Below are positions 24,020-34,959 of a stretch of 64,000 nt of DNA, in pieces. A program made the translations under genes and the position numbers. The notes under the pieces are model-generated. The model was not told the DNA's origin. It made no database searches and worked only from the letters and a program-made list of their open reading frames with translations. This stretch comes from Lutjanus erythropterus (taxonomy: Eukaryota > Chordata > Actinopteri > Lutjaniformes > Lutjanidae). The DNA lies in NCBI GenBank assembly GCA_020091685.1, contig CM034607.1, positions 18,591,221 to 18,655,220 of the forward strand, given 5' to 3'. Numbering within the stretch: the stretch's first letter is position 1; every line of letters begins with the position of its first letter.

Positions 24020-24100
24020 CTGTCTGTCTGCCTGCCTGTGTTTTGTGTCTGTCTGCATGTCTGCCTACCTTTCTGTCTGCCTGCCTGCCTGTCGGTCTGT
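24020..24100 (+). repeat. (CTGT/CTGC)n degenerate tract
   Basis: CTGTCTGTCTGCCTGCCTGT and CTGTCTGCCTGCCTGCCTGT blocks separated by impure sequence. It gives a Cys-Leu-rich translation with no protein meaning. Confidence 0.8.
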
Positions 24101-24570
24101 TTGGAAAATGTTTTGAAGCTCACCAATACGCTCCGGTGCTCCTCATGTCAGTTCTTCTCTCCTCCCAAACTTACCAACTCTCCCATCTCGTCTCTTCATC
24201 TGTCTCCTTTACCTCTATCTCACCTCCTTCCGCTCTGTCTGACTTTGACCTCCAAACTACCTTTTGTAGATTTTTTGCTTTTGTTCAGTTTTTTGTTCTC
24301 CCCTTTTCTACTTTCTTAACATCAACAATCCCACTATCATCTATCCTCCCACGTCCGCAGCACATATAGTCCCTGGAGACCTTGTAGACCACCTACATCT
24401 CCCCCTATCTCTCTCTTTCTCTCAGTCTCCCCCCTCTCTCTGTCTCCTCTGGCTGCCCATAGCCCAGATGTTATGGCACATGCCATTACACCTACATGCC
24501 ATTACTCCTAATATCTCACTGGGGTGAAAGTATGCACGTGGCAGAGCTCATCTGTGACAATTCTTCTCAA

Positions 24571-24598
24571 ACACACACACACACATTTACACACACAG
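24571..24598. repeat. Short interrupted (AC)n tract
   Basis: Two AC runs split by TTTAC. Confidence 0.85.
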
Positions 24599-24599
24599 G

Positions 24600-25009
24600 C
24601 AGAGCAGATCCTCACAAACGCTGTGTCCGAGACAACTGAGGGAAATTTGATCTCAAACTGTCTTTTTTGAGGTTTTGCTCATGTTGCTTTTGAAATTCTT
24701 GCAAAAGACTTGTCTAACTTGCAATATAATATTTATTTATAACATGTTGGCACAAGACCTTCATCAGACAAACGGTTTGTGACAATGTGAGGCCATCTCA
24801 AATAGGGAGTGGTTGTTAGTCTGCAACGAATCACATTACCCACGGGCAAAACAAAACATAAATAATAATTATCTATAACACACACTACAATATCTAGAAC
24901 AAAAAATAATAAAGCACAAAATAACAATTGTAAATGTATCCCAAAATGCATATGTTAAATTGGTAAATGCAAGCTTAGAAGTTAAATCACATTCTCAAAA
25001 AATATGGCA
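24600..25009. other. Non-coding stretch, no gene seen
   Basis: One 72-codon minus-strand frame without domain support. The sequence is AT-rich toward the right. Confidence 0.4.
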
Positions 25010-25085
25010 AATGCTATTTGCACCCAGGTGTCCATAGCAAATAACGCTATTTGCAACCAGGGTGTAAATAGCCAAAGCAGCTATT
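25010..25085. repeat. GCTATTTGCACCCAGG tandem/inverted motif
   Basis: GCTATTTGCACCCAGGTGTC and GCTATTTGCAACCAGGGTGT lie 39 bp apart in direct orientation. Each is followed by an ATAGC that can pair with the leading GCTAT, giving two short hairpins in series. It resembles a teleost repeat I have seen with the same words. Confidence 0.65.
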
Positions 25086-25434
25086 AAATCAAGTAGATCT
25101 TTATATATAAATCTTACAGGCAGTGAGAAAAGATACCTGTAAAATGCACATATTCAACTGTGAGTTACACAGTGAGCATGTGTTTTTTTTTTTTTTTGCA
25201 ACTTTTCAGTCCACTTGTCCCTCTCCTCCACACCGGTCTCATCAAATAGATGTGTCCTTTTGCTTTTGAAGTTCTTCAAATTCATTTAGAGTACATTTCA
25301 AACAATCAACCATGTAGCAGTCAGTATTACAGGAATATTTTGTTCAGTACAAAAAACTGTGACTATTCAACTCTCAAGGGACATTTTCATGTGAAATTTT
25401 TCTTGATCATTGCATACATACTACAAACATAGAG

Positions 25435-25472
25435 TTGTGTGTGTGTGTGTGTATGTGTGTGTGTGTGTGTGC
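25435..25472. repeat. (GT)n microsatellite
   Basis: An imperfect TG tract with a TATG break. A second TG tract lies 110 bp to the right. Confidence 0.95.
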
Positions 25473-25580
25473 ATGTATGATTGTGTCTGAGGCACCCTCC
25501 AAAGATCATCCAAGCTCTCCTCACAGCGGGGGAGTGCAGTGCCATGCCGTGAACAAAGGATTAGGAGGAGACTGCGCGTG

Positions 25581-25583
<3 letters not shown>

Positions 25584-25618
<35 letters not shown>
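25584..25618. repeat. (TG)n microsatellite
   Basis: About 17 TG units preceded by a GCGCGTGCG patch, which favours left-handed DNA in principle. Confidence 0.95.
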
Positions 25619-25619
<1 letters not shown>

Positions 25620-25744
25620 CTGCACACATAACCCTATATCCTCAGGGCTGACTGCTGCCTAGCCTCTATTCTATCACCATCCATCTCTTGCTGTGTGTGC
25701 ATGTGAGTGTGTGTACACGCGTGCGCACTGATGCTATCATCATA

Positions 25745-25965
25745 TTAACATAGATGACAATCTGGCGCGAAGGTGCTGATCAAAGATAAATTTCCCTCCC
25801 TGGCTCGCCTCCCGTTAATTACGCCATCTGTGTAGGAACGTAGCGTCCCGAGCGTGGGGGAGACCGATCCGTCAAATGCTCCCGCTCTCCGGCGCCGACA
25901 GTAATCCACCAGAGACTGATCGCCTCCAACCCTCGGATAGGTTACGCACACATGGCCGCGAGGGC
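25745..25965. promoter_or_regulatory. Candidate conserved regulatory block
   Basis: A GC-balanced, CpG-retaining island with a TCF/LEF-type ATCAAAG (25779-25785), an overlapping AGATAA and a homeodomain-type TTAATTA (25815-25821). An 86-codon minus-strand frame spans it but has no domain and no convincing splice sites. This is one of the better enhancer-like blocks in the window; conservation is untested. Confidence 0.38.
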
Positions 25966-26642
25966 ACACACATTCGGTGCTTGTAACAGACATGCACACG
26001 CACACATGCCGCTACAGTCTTCTAAACTGTTTTTGTGAACCTCAAGCTCACACATACACAAACACTGATACATGTATATACACACAACCCTTTGCTCACC
26101 TCTCACCACCAAACACACACACTTCAACACCTCTCAAACTGCATTTAATTCAAATCTGTATGACAAGTTGCCATTTGGCCAGTGTCAAACACACCAGTGT
26201 CAAATACAGCTTTCAGATCTTTAGGTTTGGCTTAGTTTAGCTTGAAGCCAGTACAGCGACACCAACACTTATAGAAAAATAAGAAAAAGAAAAAAGTAAT
26301 CATAAAAATTACAACCAATTGCAATAGAAAATGAGTCGCCCCCACAATATCCACTCATGCAACTAAAGCGTAGTCAACTTTTTAATGATGACATTTATGC
26401 AACTCAAATCACTTTAAGGTCAGGAAAAGATGGTCCTTTGTGAAGAACAAAAAACTGACTTGAAGTTATGCATTGATTTTTTCAGTATTTAATCAAAACT
26501 ATGATGTTTCCCTGATGTTACATAAGTGTAACATCACGTGGGACATGCAAAACCCGGTCTCAAGCAGGATGAACGCTTAGAAAGTACACATTAACATCTT
26601 TCCAAACCTGCACTAAGAATGGTGATATGGGTGACCACTGAC
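25966..26642. other. Non-coding stretch, no gene seen
   Basis: AC-rich but impure DNA to about 26130, then AT-rich. Frames on both strands are composition-driven. Confidence 0.4.
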
Positions 26643-26720
26643 CTTAAAGGCCCAGTATGAAAGATTTACAGGGATTTGCTGGCAGAATATGGCAGTATAT
26701 AAGTATGTTAACGATCCAAC
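26643..26720 (+). mobile_element. Teleost repeat end (TTAAAGGCCCAGTATGAAAG)
   Basis: The start matches, from memory, the left terminus of the abundant percomorph repeat whose opposite end appears at 15785-15975. The matching right end is not seen nearby, so the copy is truncated. Confidence 0.5.
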
Positions 26721-27419
26721 TCCTGTTAGGAGGCCGGTACAAAATGGAGAAGAAAAAAACCCCAATAAATTCAGCTTTGGTGAAATTTGACTGTCAAAGT
26801 GACAACCGCAAACAATAGATGTGTGTGGCCTTCACCTTGGCAGGCGATGGTCACGTGTATGCGTTTGTGCAAGTGTGACCACGCCCTTACGGACAAGTAG
26901 GAAAGAAAACATAACACAACAAAACAACCTTTGTGCACGTTTGCCCACATGCTGCCCAGAAAGGCAAGTTTCAGTCTTCAGGTTTCAATGCTGTGTGCTT
27001 TGTTCACCTCACTTTCTCACTCACGTCTCACTTCTGTGCAGTATGTGAATATCACTCAATGCCAATAATGCCACTAAATGTGATGAAAGCAGTGGTTTCG
27101 TATATGGTTGGAATAGCTGCAGTGGATTTGGTGCAGATAGCCTGAGGCATGCACTCCACCAAATACACATACTTGTTTGTATTCATTTGTATTCAATATG
27201 AGAGTAATCCTGTCAGTGACTAACAAGATAATTGTATTACTGTCTACATGAGGGTAACATGGAACGCCATTCCCAATAGGTTGGTGATAAGTGCTTTAAT
27301 TGACAGATATACATCTGGTAAACACAAAGGAAGTTGGTAAAAAAAAGGGCTGACCTCATAATGGTGCACATGGTCATCACAGTGACTCGGGTAAAACACA
27401 GAGAACTAATTATCATTCA
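26721..27419. other. Non-coding stretch, no gene seen
   Basis: Two overlapping plus-strand frames (26821-27145) share DNA in different phases and show no domain. Nothing else is supportable. Confidence 0.4.
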
Positions 27420-27720
27420 GAATAAGACTAATTCTGCAGCAGTATCATGTTTTGTATAAACACACATTATAGCCGGATCTTCCTCCTCCAGAGTAACAGA
27501 GAAAGAGAGAGGGAGAGGGGATCGGTGCCCCATGCCCCACTCTTGTGCCAGATGTGTGGGTTGTGCTTTACGAGGGGGCGCTTGGCACAAAGTGCCACTG
27601 TGACGGAGAGGCACACGCCATTAATCTCCTTCCTCTGGGACGCCTGGATGCTGCTATGCTTTAAGAGTCCTCCATCCCCCCTTTCCTCTATCCTTCTATC
27701 CTCGTAGCCTCCGCTCTCCC
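27420..27720. promoter_or_regulatory. Candidate conserved regulatory block
   Basis: Balanced low-repeat sequence with a GAGAGAG patch (27501-27519) and CACGCCATTAATCTCC near 27612-27627. Open frames on both strands are uninterpretable. Low confidence. Confidence 0.27.
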
Positions 27721-27840
27721 ATCATTCCATCAATCCTCCCATCTGTTACGCTGTAAACCAGAGACTTTTTTATTCCTCCACACTTTTCTAAATGAAATCT
27801 TAAGCCTGCAATCATGCATTTCACTCACTCCATCTCTCAC

Positions 27841-27899
27841 TCATCCATCCATCCATCCATCCATCCATCCATCCATCCATGTCTCTCCATCCATCCATC
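27841..27899. repeat. (ATCC)n microsatellite
   Basis: About ten ATCC units, a GTCTCTCC break, then three more. Confidence 0.96.
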
Positions 27900-27959
27900 A
27901 CTTAATCTAATTTCACTGCGGTCCCCCTTAGAAATCTCTCATCTTTTCCTCTTCCCCCC

Positions 27960-28090
27960 CTCCAGCTTTCCCACCAGTCAAATGAAGCAGTCACAGCTGT
28001 GCATCCATTTCACGGGGGGCCGCACTGATCACACCATTACGATTATTGACTACATTAAGTAAAGATGGTGGGGGGGCTGGTTGTAACATT
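27960..28090. promoter_or_regulatory. Candidate conserved regulatory block
   Basis: Low-repeat sequence with ACACCATTACGATTATTGAC at 28031-28050 after GC-rich flanks. No gene frame is supported. Confidence 0.28.
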
Positions 28091-28429
28091 GACCACAGTG
28101 CTGCGTGATCAATAGACCCTTTGAGGGAGAGAAGGAGATAAAAGAGTAGACTTAAGATTTAACACACCAGTACTTTGAATTGGGAGAGGAGAGATATCAT
28201 TCTGCAAATGCTAAAACAATAAATGGGTCCAAAAGACACACATGGTAATTAATCTAAAGACTGGAGTCTTTTTCTCATATATTTTCTGTGTCTGAAATTT
28301 GTTTGACATTATCCTGAGTGTTTCCTTTGAATTCAGAGGTCAGAGGCAATCCAAATCAGATTTAACTATTAAGGCAAAATAAACACAAACAACCCGTTTG
28401 CTTAAAACACGACTTCTAAAAGAATGTTT

Positions 28430-28620
28430 ACATCTTCGCTGAGTAATTAATTACCACATCCACCACCCACCGGTGTCCTTGGGGATGTTATTGGACAACC
28501 AAACTTTAGTCGTTTGTGTGCACGGTGCCTTTAAATGTGAGCGAGTAACATTGATGTGTTCTCTGCTCGTCGCTGAAGCATTTGATTCACACAAGAATCA
28601 AGGTCATCATTAAAATTTCA
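28430..28620. promoter_or_regulatory. Candidate conserved regulatory block
   Basis: Contains the palindromic homeodomain-type TAATTAATTA (28444-28453) and a CpG-retaining, low-repeat body. The long frames in the surroundings are short and unsupported. Confidence 0.33.
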
Positions 28621-28906
28621 AAGACTTCAAAGCCATACAGTCTTAAGTACTGCTTAAATTGACCATTAAGAGAAAAAAAAAATTGAGTTGGGCATCTTCA
28701 AAATTCTCTTTCATCCCTTGAATCATTTTCATGCAATAAACTTATCGAGGGTTTTGTAGGGAAAATCTACGAAGCAAACACAACCAGAAAGAGGGACAAG
28801 AGAGTGTAAGTTCTGTTCACTGATGTGTTTTAAAGTGCATGAACCATCACCCTTTTATATATGACAGACTTTTATATATGATATTTGTATATATTTGTAT
28901 ATTAAT

Positions 28907-29340
28907 GAGGTACTTATCAGTAGACAGTGTATTACCTCTAGTAGACGCTGGCAGACACAGTCCCAGTTGGGCGAATCAGAGAAGAATACCACCATGCAAT
29001 CTAAACAATGTACTGTTGTAGACAAGGCCAGCAACAAAAGGAATTTAAACCACTTAAAAAAGATCCACTTTAAAAAAATTCAGTGCAGTTTACTTTTCGA
29101 AAGAGAAACTGGCATTATATAAGCCAAATATCATTCTTTCCAAACCAACCAAACTTCTTAGGTGGTATTAACAATTTTCCCTCACAGAACACAGGAGTTG
29201 CTGGTTTATCGCTGCCTCAGTGACTTCAGTGAATGTTTAGCTTTAAACAGCATATCTATGGTAATTTAAACACAGTTGAATTAAAGCACCTCAAATATTA
29301 AGTTTTGTTACTTTTTCAAGTGCTGGTGTGTTAAAGTGCC
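28907..29340 (+). mobile_element. Foldback element, half copy B
   Basis: ATGAGGTACTTATCAGTAGA, AGGCCAGCAACAAAAGG, then ATATAAGCCAAATATCATTC and CCAAACCAACCAAACTTCTT appear in the same order and spacing as the left arm of the element at 57147. No right arm follows; the sequence changes after about 29340. The copy is therefore half an element, by deletion or truncated insertion. Confidence 0.75.
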
Positions 29341-29700
29341 TGTGTTCATTTTTGTTTCTGATTATGGTGCACTTTCTGGTCCCAGGCCCCACAGACGAGC
29401 GCTATGCTCTCCCAAGAATCCTCCTGGAGCTTTCCCAGATGGCCTGTAGAACTCCTACCCGTCTCTGAAGTGGCTTCGCTGCCAGGCTGGCGCTCGCGTG
29501 CAGGGCGCACAAGACCGGGGACTTGGCACATCACTCTCTCCCAGGACAAAGGAGCAACTTTTGGAGGTCATCTCAATGTTCTTGGACCAGCTGCTTTCAC
29601 CAAACTGGGGTTTACATTTGTCTCTTTCGAAAATTTGGCAAGATGTAGCAAAATGCAGACATCTACGGTCATATTTTAAGCATCTAACAAATTACAATGT
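29341..29700. other. GC-rich unexplained block
   Basis: A GC-rich stretch (29370-29560) directly follows the half foldback copy. It is open in several frames on both strands (plus 91 codons at 29404; minus 67 codons at 29346-29549). A splice-acceptor-like TTTCTGGTCCCAG precedes it on the plus strand at about 29372-29384, but no matching donor stands out and the translations are unfamiliar. It could be a repeat, an exon or a regulatory island. Confidence 0.25.
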
Positions 29701-30789
29701 GCAACAGTAGAATGAGTTTACTGTCCTACTTGATTAAATATTAGAAGCAAAGGCAAACACAACTGTAATGAAGTCATAATCAAGGATGCCACTGGATGCC
29801 ATTTCTGCAGGCTTGTACTGTCCCTGCTTGTGCTAATCAACAGCCAAACAAACAAACAAAATGTTTTTTTTTACAAATCTGAATTGTGATTATAAGTATT
29901 GATTGTATTTAAGCTATGCTACACCTTACAGCAACACATGGACCTTCAACTCAATTCAATTAGGGATTTGACTATAACTGACTTTTTTAGCGAATGTCGA
30001 TTGACCCATCCTACGTCCCACCTGTTTTCACTCTTTGCTCCAGTAACAGCTGAGCAAGCTTGGTACGGTGGAACCTCGGTCAGGTTCTTGAGAAGCGTTT
30101 TTCTGTGTCCTAACAGCGTACAAGACATGCCCACTTTAACAAAATACTCACGTCACTCCATGACACACCTCCTGAGATAACTCTGTTTTTTATTCATAAA
30201 CCTACCCAAGTTGGTTTGTGCCTAAACCTTACCATGTAGTTTTGCTGGGTAAATGTAACCAAACTGCAGCCATTTCAGGGGTTTGCCTTATCCTGTTGGG
30301 TTGTGAATCTGCAGTTACACCTGCCTGAAGCTCCTTGTGTCAGTCAACTCTCTTCTGTCCTGCTTCCTGTACTTAGATATAGAGTGCCTAAGTCACGACC
30401 TTTTCAGTGTGCACCATGGGACCTAAATTCGGAAAAAATATAACAGTGGTAATTTTCCAAGGTTGTCATAGGTTTGTTATAGTTTAGTTTTGTGTGACCT
30501 ACATCTCTCGTGTCCCCCACTATATGTCACTGACACCAGTCTCGCTGCCCCTTGTAACATTACCATCCAGTGAGTCCTGGTCCTTTTATCAGCTGTGATG
30601 AGAAAGAACGATTCAGACCCGTTGTTGTGTGACTACATCCCGGTACAAAAACACATAGGCATCGTAGCTTCTGCGGCTTCTCATAGCTTTTGGAGGATCA
30701 TGATGATTACATCATGATGTAATTTACTCGACTTCTGGGTAGTCTTTCTAATTATGTTTCTTCACAGTTTTATGATAAACTGGGACTTT
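29701..30789. other. Non-coding stretch, no gene seen
   Basis: AT-rich to 29900, then mixed. Opposite-strand frames at 29899-30180 and 29946-30134 overlap and lack domains. The part 30190-30560 has words (GCCTAAACCTTACCATG) common in fish repeats, but no bounds are visible. Confidence 0.38.
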
Positions 30790-31110
30790 CTTGACTTGTA
30801 AAATGAGTATTTTGTGAGTTGGTACACTGTATAAAAACTTTGAGAAACAGTAGCTAATGTTAGTAAAGTGCCTGCTAATTTACATAAATCTTTAGCTAGC
30901 TAGTTAGCTAATATTTTGCTAACTTAAGATGTGACAATATAGCACTTTACAGCAACATATTTTGACCATCTTCAAAATGTGGTTTTCTTTTCAATGATGA
31001 GGCAAGAAATAGCATATTTAAGTACAGGAAACAGGAGAGGAGAACGTTTGGGTACCAGGCTTGCTCAACTGTTATTGGACACTATAGCAAAAAGGGGTGT
31101 GACTTGGGAT
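30790..31110. mobile_element. GCTAA-rich snap-back MITE, copy 2
   Basis: The inverted core runs from GTAAAGTGCCTG (about 30864) to TAGCACTTTAC (about 30949), with an interior TTTAGCTAGCTAGTTAGCTA, then ATATTTTGCTAACTTAAGAT, as in the copy at 18144-18303. The right flank (TTCTTTTCAATGATGAGGCA; GCTCAACTGTTATTGGACAC) is shared with copy 1 and, inverted, with the copy near 36.4 kb. Confidence 0.75.
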
Positions 31111-31265
31111 GCATCAATTAGACGTCTTACTAAACCCTCTTATTTGTACCAAGGTCATATTCAGATTCAGTAGTCACCTGCCTTGACTCCTGAATTTGTA
31201 TTAACCCATCATGCAGCTACAAACCATGCAATACATGTCTTTGGCAACTTTTTCAGTTGAGTTCT

Positions 31266-31284
31266 TTTTTTTTTTTTTTTTTTT
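31266..31284. repeat. Poly-T run
   Basis: About 19 uninterrupted T residues. It could be a retroelement tail on the minus strand, but no family is recognisable to its right. Confidence 0.8.
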
Positions 31285-31349
31285 AATCAGAACTCCAAAT
31301 GTGGTGTCAGGAGAAAATGGGGGGGAGATGAAGATAGGGAGCAGAATTA

Positions 31350-31490
31350 AATGATACGGAAATTAGAGTAGGCGTAAATGACTCGGCGAGGGTGAAGGAC
31401 GGAATAAATTGGATTGGACTGATTCTGGAGCCAGCAGATAAAATCCAGCAGGGATAAAAGAGGACCATCTACTCTGTCATATGGAACAAG
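31350..31490. promoter_or_regulatory. Candidate conserved regulatory block
   Basis: Low-repeat sequence with GGCGTAAATGACTCGGCGAG near 31371-31390, and spaced GATAAAA words (31436-31463). The minus-strand frame of 74 codons has a His/Thr-rich repeat end and is not a gene. Confidence 0.28.
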
Positions 31491-31786
31491 ATGTGCACGC
31501 GTGTGTGCGTGCATACAGGCACGTGCATGTGTATATAATTGTGCACACACACACAACCAAATTTCATTCATTTGTTCATTATTAATAGATTCTCCCCACT
31601 TGCTGCCTCTTTTTTTCTTTCTCCATCTTTATCGCTCTCTCACACACACACAAATAAACACACAAACATGGCATACAAGAATGCCTTAACATCTTCGCAT
31701 ACTGGTGACCTTGCTATCCTGGACTCTTTTCCTGTTGTTGTTTCATATGAGAGGGCTTTGGGCTTTGGGAAACTCTGTGTGGATTG

Positions 31787-31788
<2 letters not shown>

Positions 31789-31830
<42 letters not shown>
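31789..31830. repeat. (GT)n microsatellite
   Basis: About 21 uninterrupted GT units. Both flanking frames of roughly 65-100 codons cross it and are discounted. Confidence 0.97.
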
Positions 31831-31834
<4 letters not shown>

Positions 31835-31999
31835 GGTGGCAGTGGCTGGGGTTAAGCGGGGATGTTGCAGGATGTGTTACTGTGATGAAAGACATTCCTG
31901 CACGGTGCCATCTCTGGGAACCTGGCTGCCCTGCCATTTCCTCCAGCTGGAGACACTGGAGTCTTGAGCCAGGCCTGTTCCAGTCGCACCTGTCAGGGC

Positions 32000-32240
32000 C
32001 TGTGAGATGAAGAAGGGGTAAGACAAGAAGGGGAAAAAAGAGAACTGTAGGCTAAGCGTGAATATGATAGGAGTAACCAAAGGGGAAAAAAAATAAAATA
32101 AACAACAAAAAAGAGAATGAGAGAGCCACAGATGAGTCCAGATCAAGAAGGCAACAGGAGGAGCATCCAGGGAGACACTCAAAGGCAAGCCCTGAGGGGA
32201 GTATGGAGGGAGAGGAAGGCAGAGAGTGTGTGAGAGGGGT
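32000..32240. repeat. Purine-rich tract
   Basis: Plus-strand GA-rich DNA with AGAAGGGG and GAGGGAGAGG runs. Minus-strand frames (103 and 88 codons) are Leu/Ser/Phe-rich composition artefacts. Confidence 0.5.
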
Positions 32241-32558
32241 GAATAATCCTTTTACCCCAGAGAACCTATAGAGCTCTTGATCACAGACAAAGAGAATGAC
32301 TTCAATCCGTGCAACCAAAATGGCTGGTCAATCAACTGTTGATAGGACAGAGAGTGGAAAAGAAATGTGGGGTATGTTTTACAAACAGTAGGGTAGCATG
32401 ACAGCAGCTCTCAGGCCTCTAATGGTTCTGACCTCCTGGAGCAAAGTTTGAATTTCTACAGGAGCAAGGGTGCTGCTGCTTTGTAGCTGTATAAAAACCT
32501 CTGACCTCCCCATACAGAGAGGACAAATGTCAGACAGATAAACTTTCAGCTCTAAAGT

Positions 32559-33563
32559 CAGGGCCGGCCGCTGGCATAAACACCCCATGTGGCTGTTTAG
32601 GGACACAATGATTATCTATCTATAAACCACTGGGAAACTGGGTTAAGTGTGATGCAGACCTGCAGAAAACAGAGGGAGCGAGAGGGAGAAAGTGCTCATG
32701 TGGACAGTGTGAGATAGGAAGCATGTAAATATGGTCAGAAAAGTCCACGAGATAATCTTTATTTGATCATAAAGCCTAATGTTACTCTTGAATTCTGTGG
32801 TTTACACTGTAGACTGGAGTCTCTGTTTACAGTGACAAACAACTAGATGTTCTTGTCTTATCTGTACAGTATAACATCTGTTCTTTCATTGCGATGCTGT
32901 TCATGTGCTTTCTTTCCCCATGAAACCCTTTTCCACCAACATAATGGATAAAAAGACCATGCAAGTCATAATGGGAAACCTTTTCAAAATAATGACTTAC
33001 TATTTAAGTCATTATTTTGAGATAGAATTTAAAACAGTATATATAATAAAAATAAAATCATCTGTAACCATTTAGTTAAATTAAAATCATTGTTTTATAT
33101 TTTGTGGCTCTTGCAAAATTTGCCATCACCAAAGGCCAAGTGAATTTGCCCCTGAAATAATGAAATTTGAGGCTTGCCCTTCATATTTTCTATTGTGTTC
33201 ATGACTTGCTCGCTTTAATAACTAAGTGTGTAGCCATAGTAACACAGGTTAATTAGCAAGCAATGGCAAGAAATCCACCTTCTTCTAAATAAAAAAACAT
33301 TTAAGCTAAAATTAACTTTACATTCATTACTCTCTAGTCAGCTTGCCAGGTTGAAATTATTGTGGCTGAGGTCAATTTAATTAATTCAAAATCAAATCAC
33401 AACTTTAATGTTGCAAGGAAACAATGATAGAAAATTAAACTATCAAGCACAGTCTGTCTGTATATTCATTTATGAACAATGTGCGATTTTTTGGTTTTGC
33501 TTTGAATGTTTGGGGCCACAAACAATCTTGTTTAGGGGCACCAAAATCCTACGGCCGGCCCTG
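32559..33563. mobile_element. hAT-like element with CAGGGCCGGCC ends
   Basis: CAGGGCCGGCCG at 32559-32570 is mirrored by CGGCCGGCCCTG at 33552-33563; the 12 bp are perfect inverted repeats. Subterminal GGCTGTTTAGGGACAC and TTGTTTAGGGGCACC also echo each other. CAGGGCCGGCC-type termini are typical of vertebrate hAT-group elements. The 1,005-bp interior encodes no transposase, so it is non-autonomous. A clear 8-bp target duplication is not seen. A strong hairpin lies inside at 32985-33018. Confidence 0.75.
32985..33018. repeat. Hairpin inside the hAT-like element
   Basis: CAAAATAATGACTTA pairs with TAAGTCATTATTTTG around a 5-base loop; the 14-15 bp stem has no mismatch. Confidence 0.9.
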
Positions 33564-34329
33564 CCAGTGTTTTCCAAGCATCTGATGAAGAGTATATCTA
33601 CATTAAAGGTCTTTACAGGCCCATTCAGTTGCTTGTAACTGAGTGGAGCTGTGAAATTATACCCAAAATGGGTATGTGTAGGCTCCTGTTCTTTTGACAC
33701 ATGTCCCGGGGTTTGTGTGTCAATATGTTTAATACCTGAATGAATCCAAGCTGATTCAGCTGACTATCAGCTCTGATCATGTGGTGCGTCAAAACCATCG
33801 CAGGAGAGGAGAAAATTTTGTTTTCAAAGGCTAGACTGAGAGTGTAAACTGTGAAAATTACTTGGGTAAAATGATATGTATTGACTTTCTTTTCAACATG
33901 ATGACAAATCATGCCTGGGGCAGTCTTGGTTTTCTCCTTCTGTTTGGGTCTTATAGAGTCAACCACATCTTGGGTTTTGTCTAATTACCCTCGGGTCTTT
34001 TCCGTCCAGGCTTGTCGTTGTCTTTCTCTTTTTTAAAATTTATTCTGGTCAGGCTCAGGCGGGTTTTCAATTTTGGATTGTGTCCAAAATTTTGGACCTG
34101 TGAAGACCTCCCGTCTGCAAGATGTACCCAAGCAGCATTATATTCCCGTTATTCTATCAGCTCCTGTGTTCTTGCACTAAATCCTACCTACCACAGTATT
34201 TAATATGATGGAGTATAATTTAAAAATTGCGATATGTGATGCACACCAGTGAACCTTAGCGTGAACCCCTGTTGAAAAGTTGGAATGAAGTCAAAGTCAG
34301 ATGACCTCTGTGCCTCCTGTTAAAAGCTA
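33564..34329. other. Non-coding stretch, no gene seen
   Basis: A 113-codon minus-strand frame (33625-33966) has no recognisable domain, no splice context and AT-biased codons. I treat it as chance. Nothing else is visible. Confidence 0.4.
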
Positions 34330-34640
34330 CAAGTTCTTTAACTCACCCTGAGGTACTGAGACCTCCAGAGCGAAGCGAGAACGGCGCCTGGTGAGTTGCT
34401 TTAATTACTTCTCTCCCTCCCTCGCCGCTAATACCTTTATTTTATTAGGCCTGATCTGATTCATATGCATAGCGCAGACATAATTTTGATTTGAAATTCT
34501 TTCTTATCTGCGGTGGCTGGGACTACCCCTGCATGACTGCATCCAAAATCAATTACCTTGCTTGGTCCCCTGGCGAGCATTTGGCGAGGAACAGAGTGGC
34601 ACAGTGTGCAGGCTCTATCACAGACTTTTAACCTTAAAGA
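34330..34640. promoter_or_regulatory. Candidate conserved regulatory block
   Basis: Low-repeat, CpG-retaining sequence with TTTAATTACTTC, the inverted pair CTAAT/ATTAG at 34428-34448 and an octamer-like ATATGCAT (34463-34470). A splice-donor-like CTGGTGAGT occurs at 34388-34396, but the only exon it could end is about 22 nt. It looks more like an enhancer than an exon; conservation is untested. Confidence 0.36.
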
Positions 34641-34959
34641 CAATGTTGTTTTTCACTTTGAAGGACATCTCTGATACGGGAGTGATGTAGTGTTTTATGG
34701 ATGAGGAGATTGTCGTATCACTTCAAAACATTCCCTCATTCAAATCACTCACTGTGAAAGCTGGTTAGAAGCAATGGTTTTGTCATGTCAGTCAGGTTGG
34801 AAGGGAGACAACAAGTGAATGCAAAACTTGGTTTTTAAAACCCCAAGTTGCCGTCCCTCCTTACCGATTCCTCAAAAGAAAAGCTGCCTCCTTTTCACAC
34901 ACAAAAAACCCCAGCAACCTCTGTCTGGCAACTTACCTTGTCATATGGCATCTCACCAT

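Noticed and set aside
23608-24369. Long frames (up to 188 codons) on both strands
   Set aside because: They are translations of a TG tract and CTGT/CTGC repeats, with competing frames on both strands and no domain.
25010-25085. CRISPR-like repeats
   Set aside because: Only two units, in a eukaryotic repeat context; no array, leader or cas genes.
33625-33966. 113-codon minus-strand frame
   Set aside because: AT-rich codons, no domain, no splice signals or neighbour exons; the length is plausible by chance in 64 kb.
34366-34390. Possible 22-nt microexon between an AG and GTGAGT
   Set aside because: The donor is good, but a 22-nt exon without any neighbouring exon cannot be supported, and the block looks regulatory.
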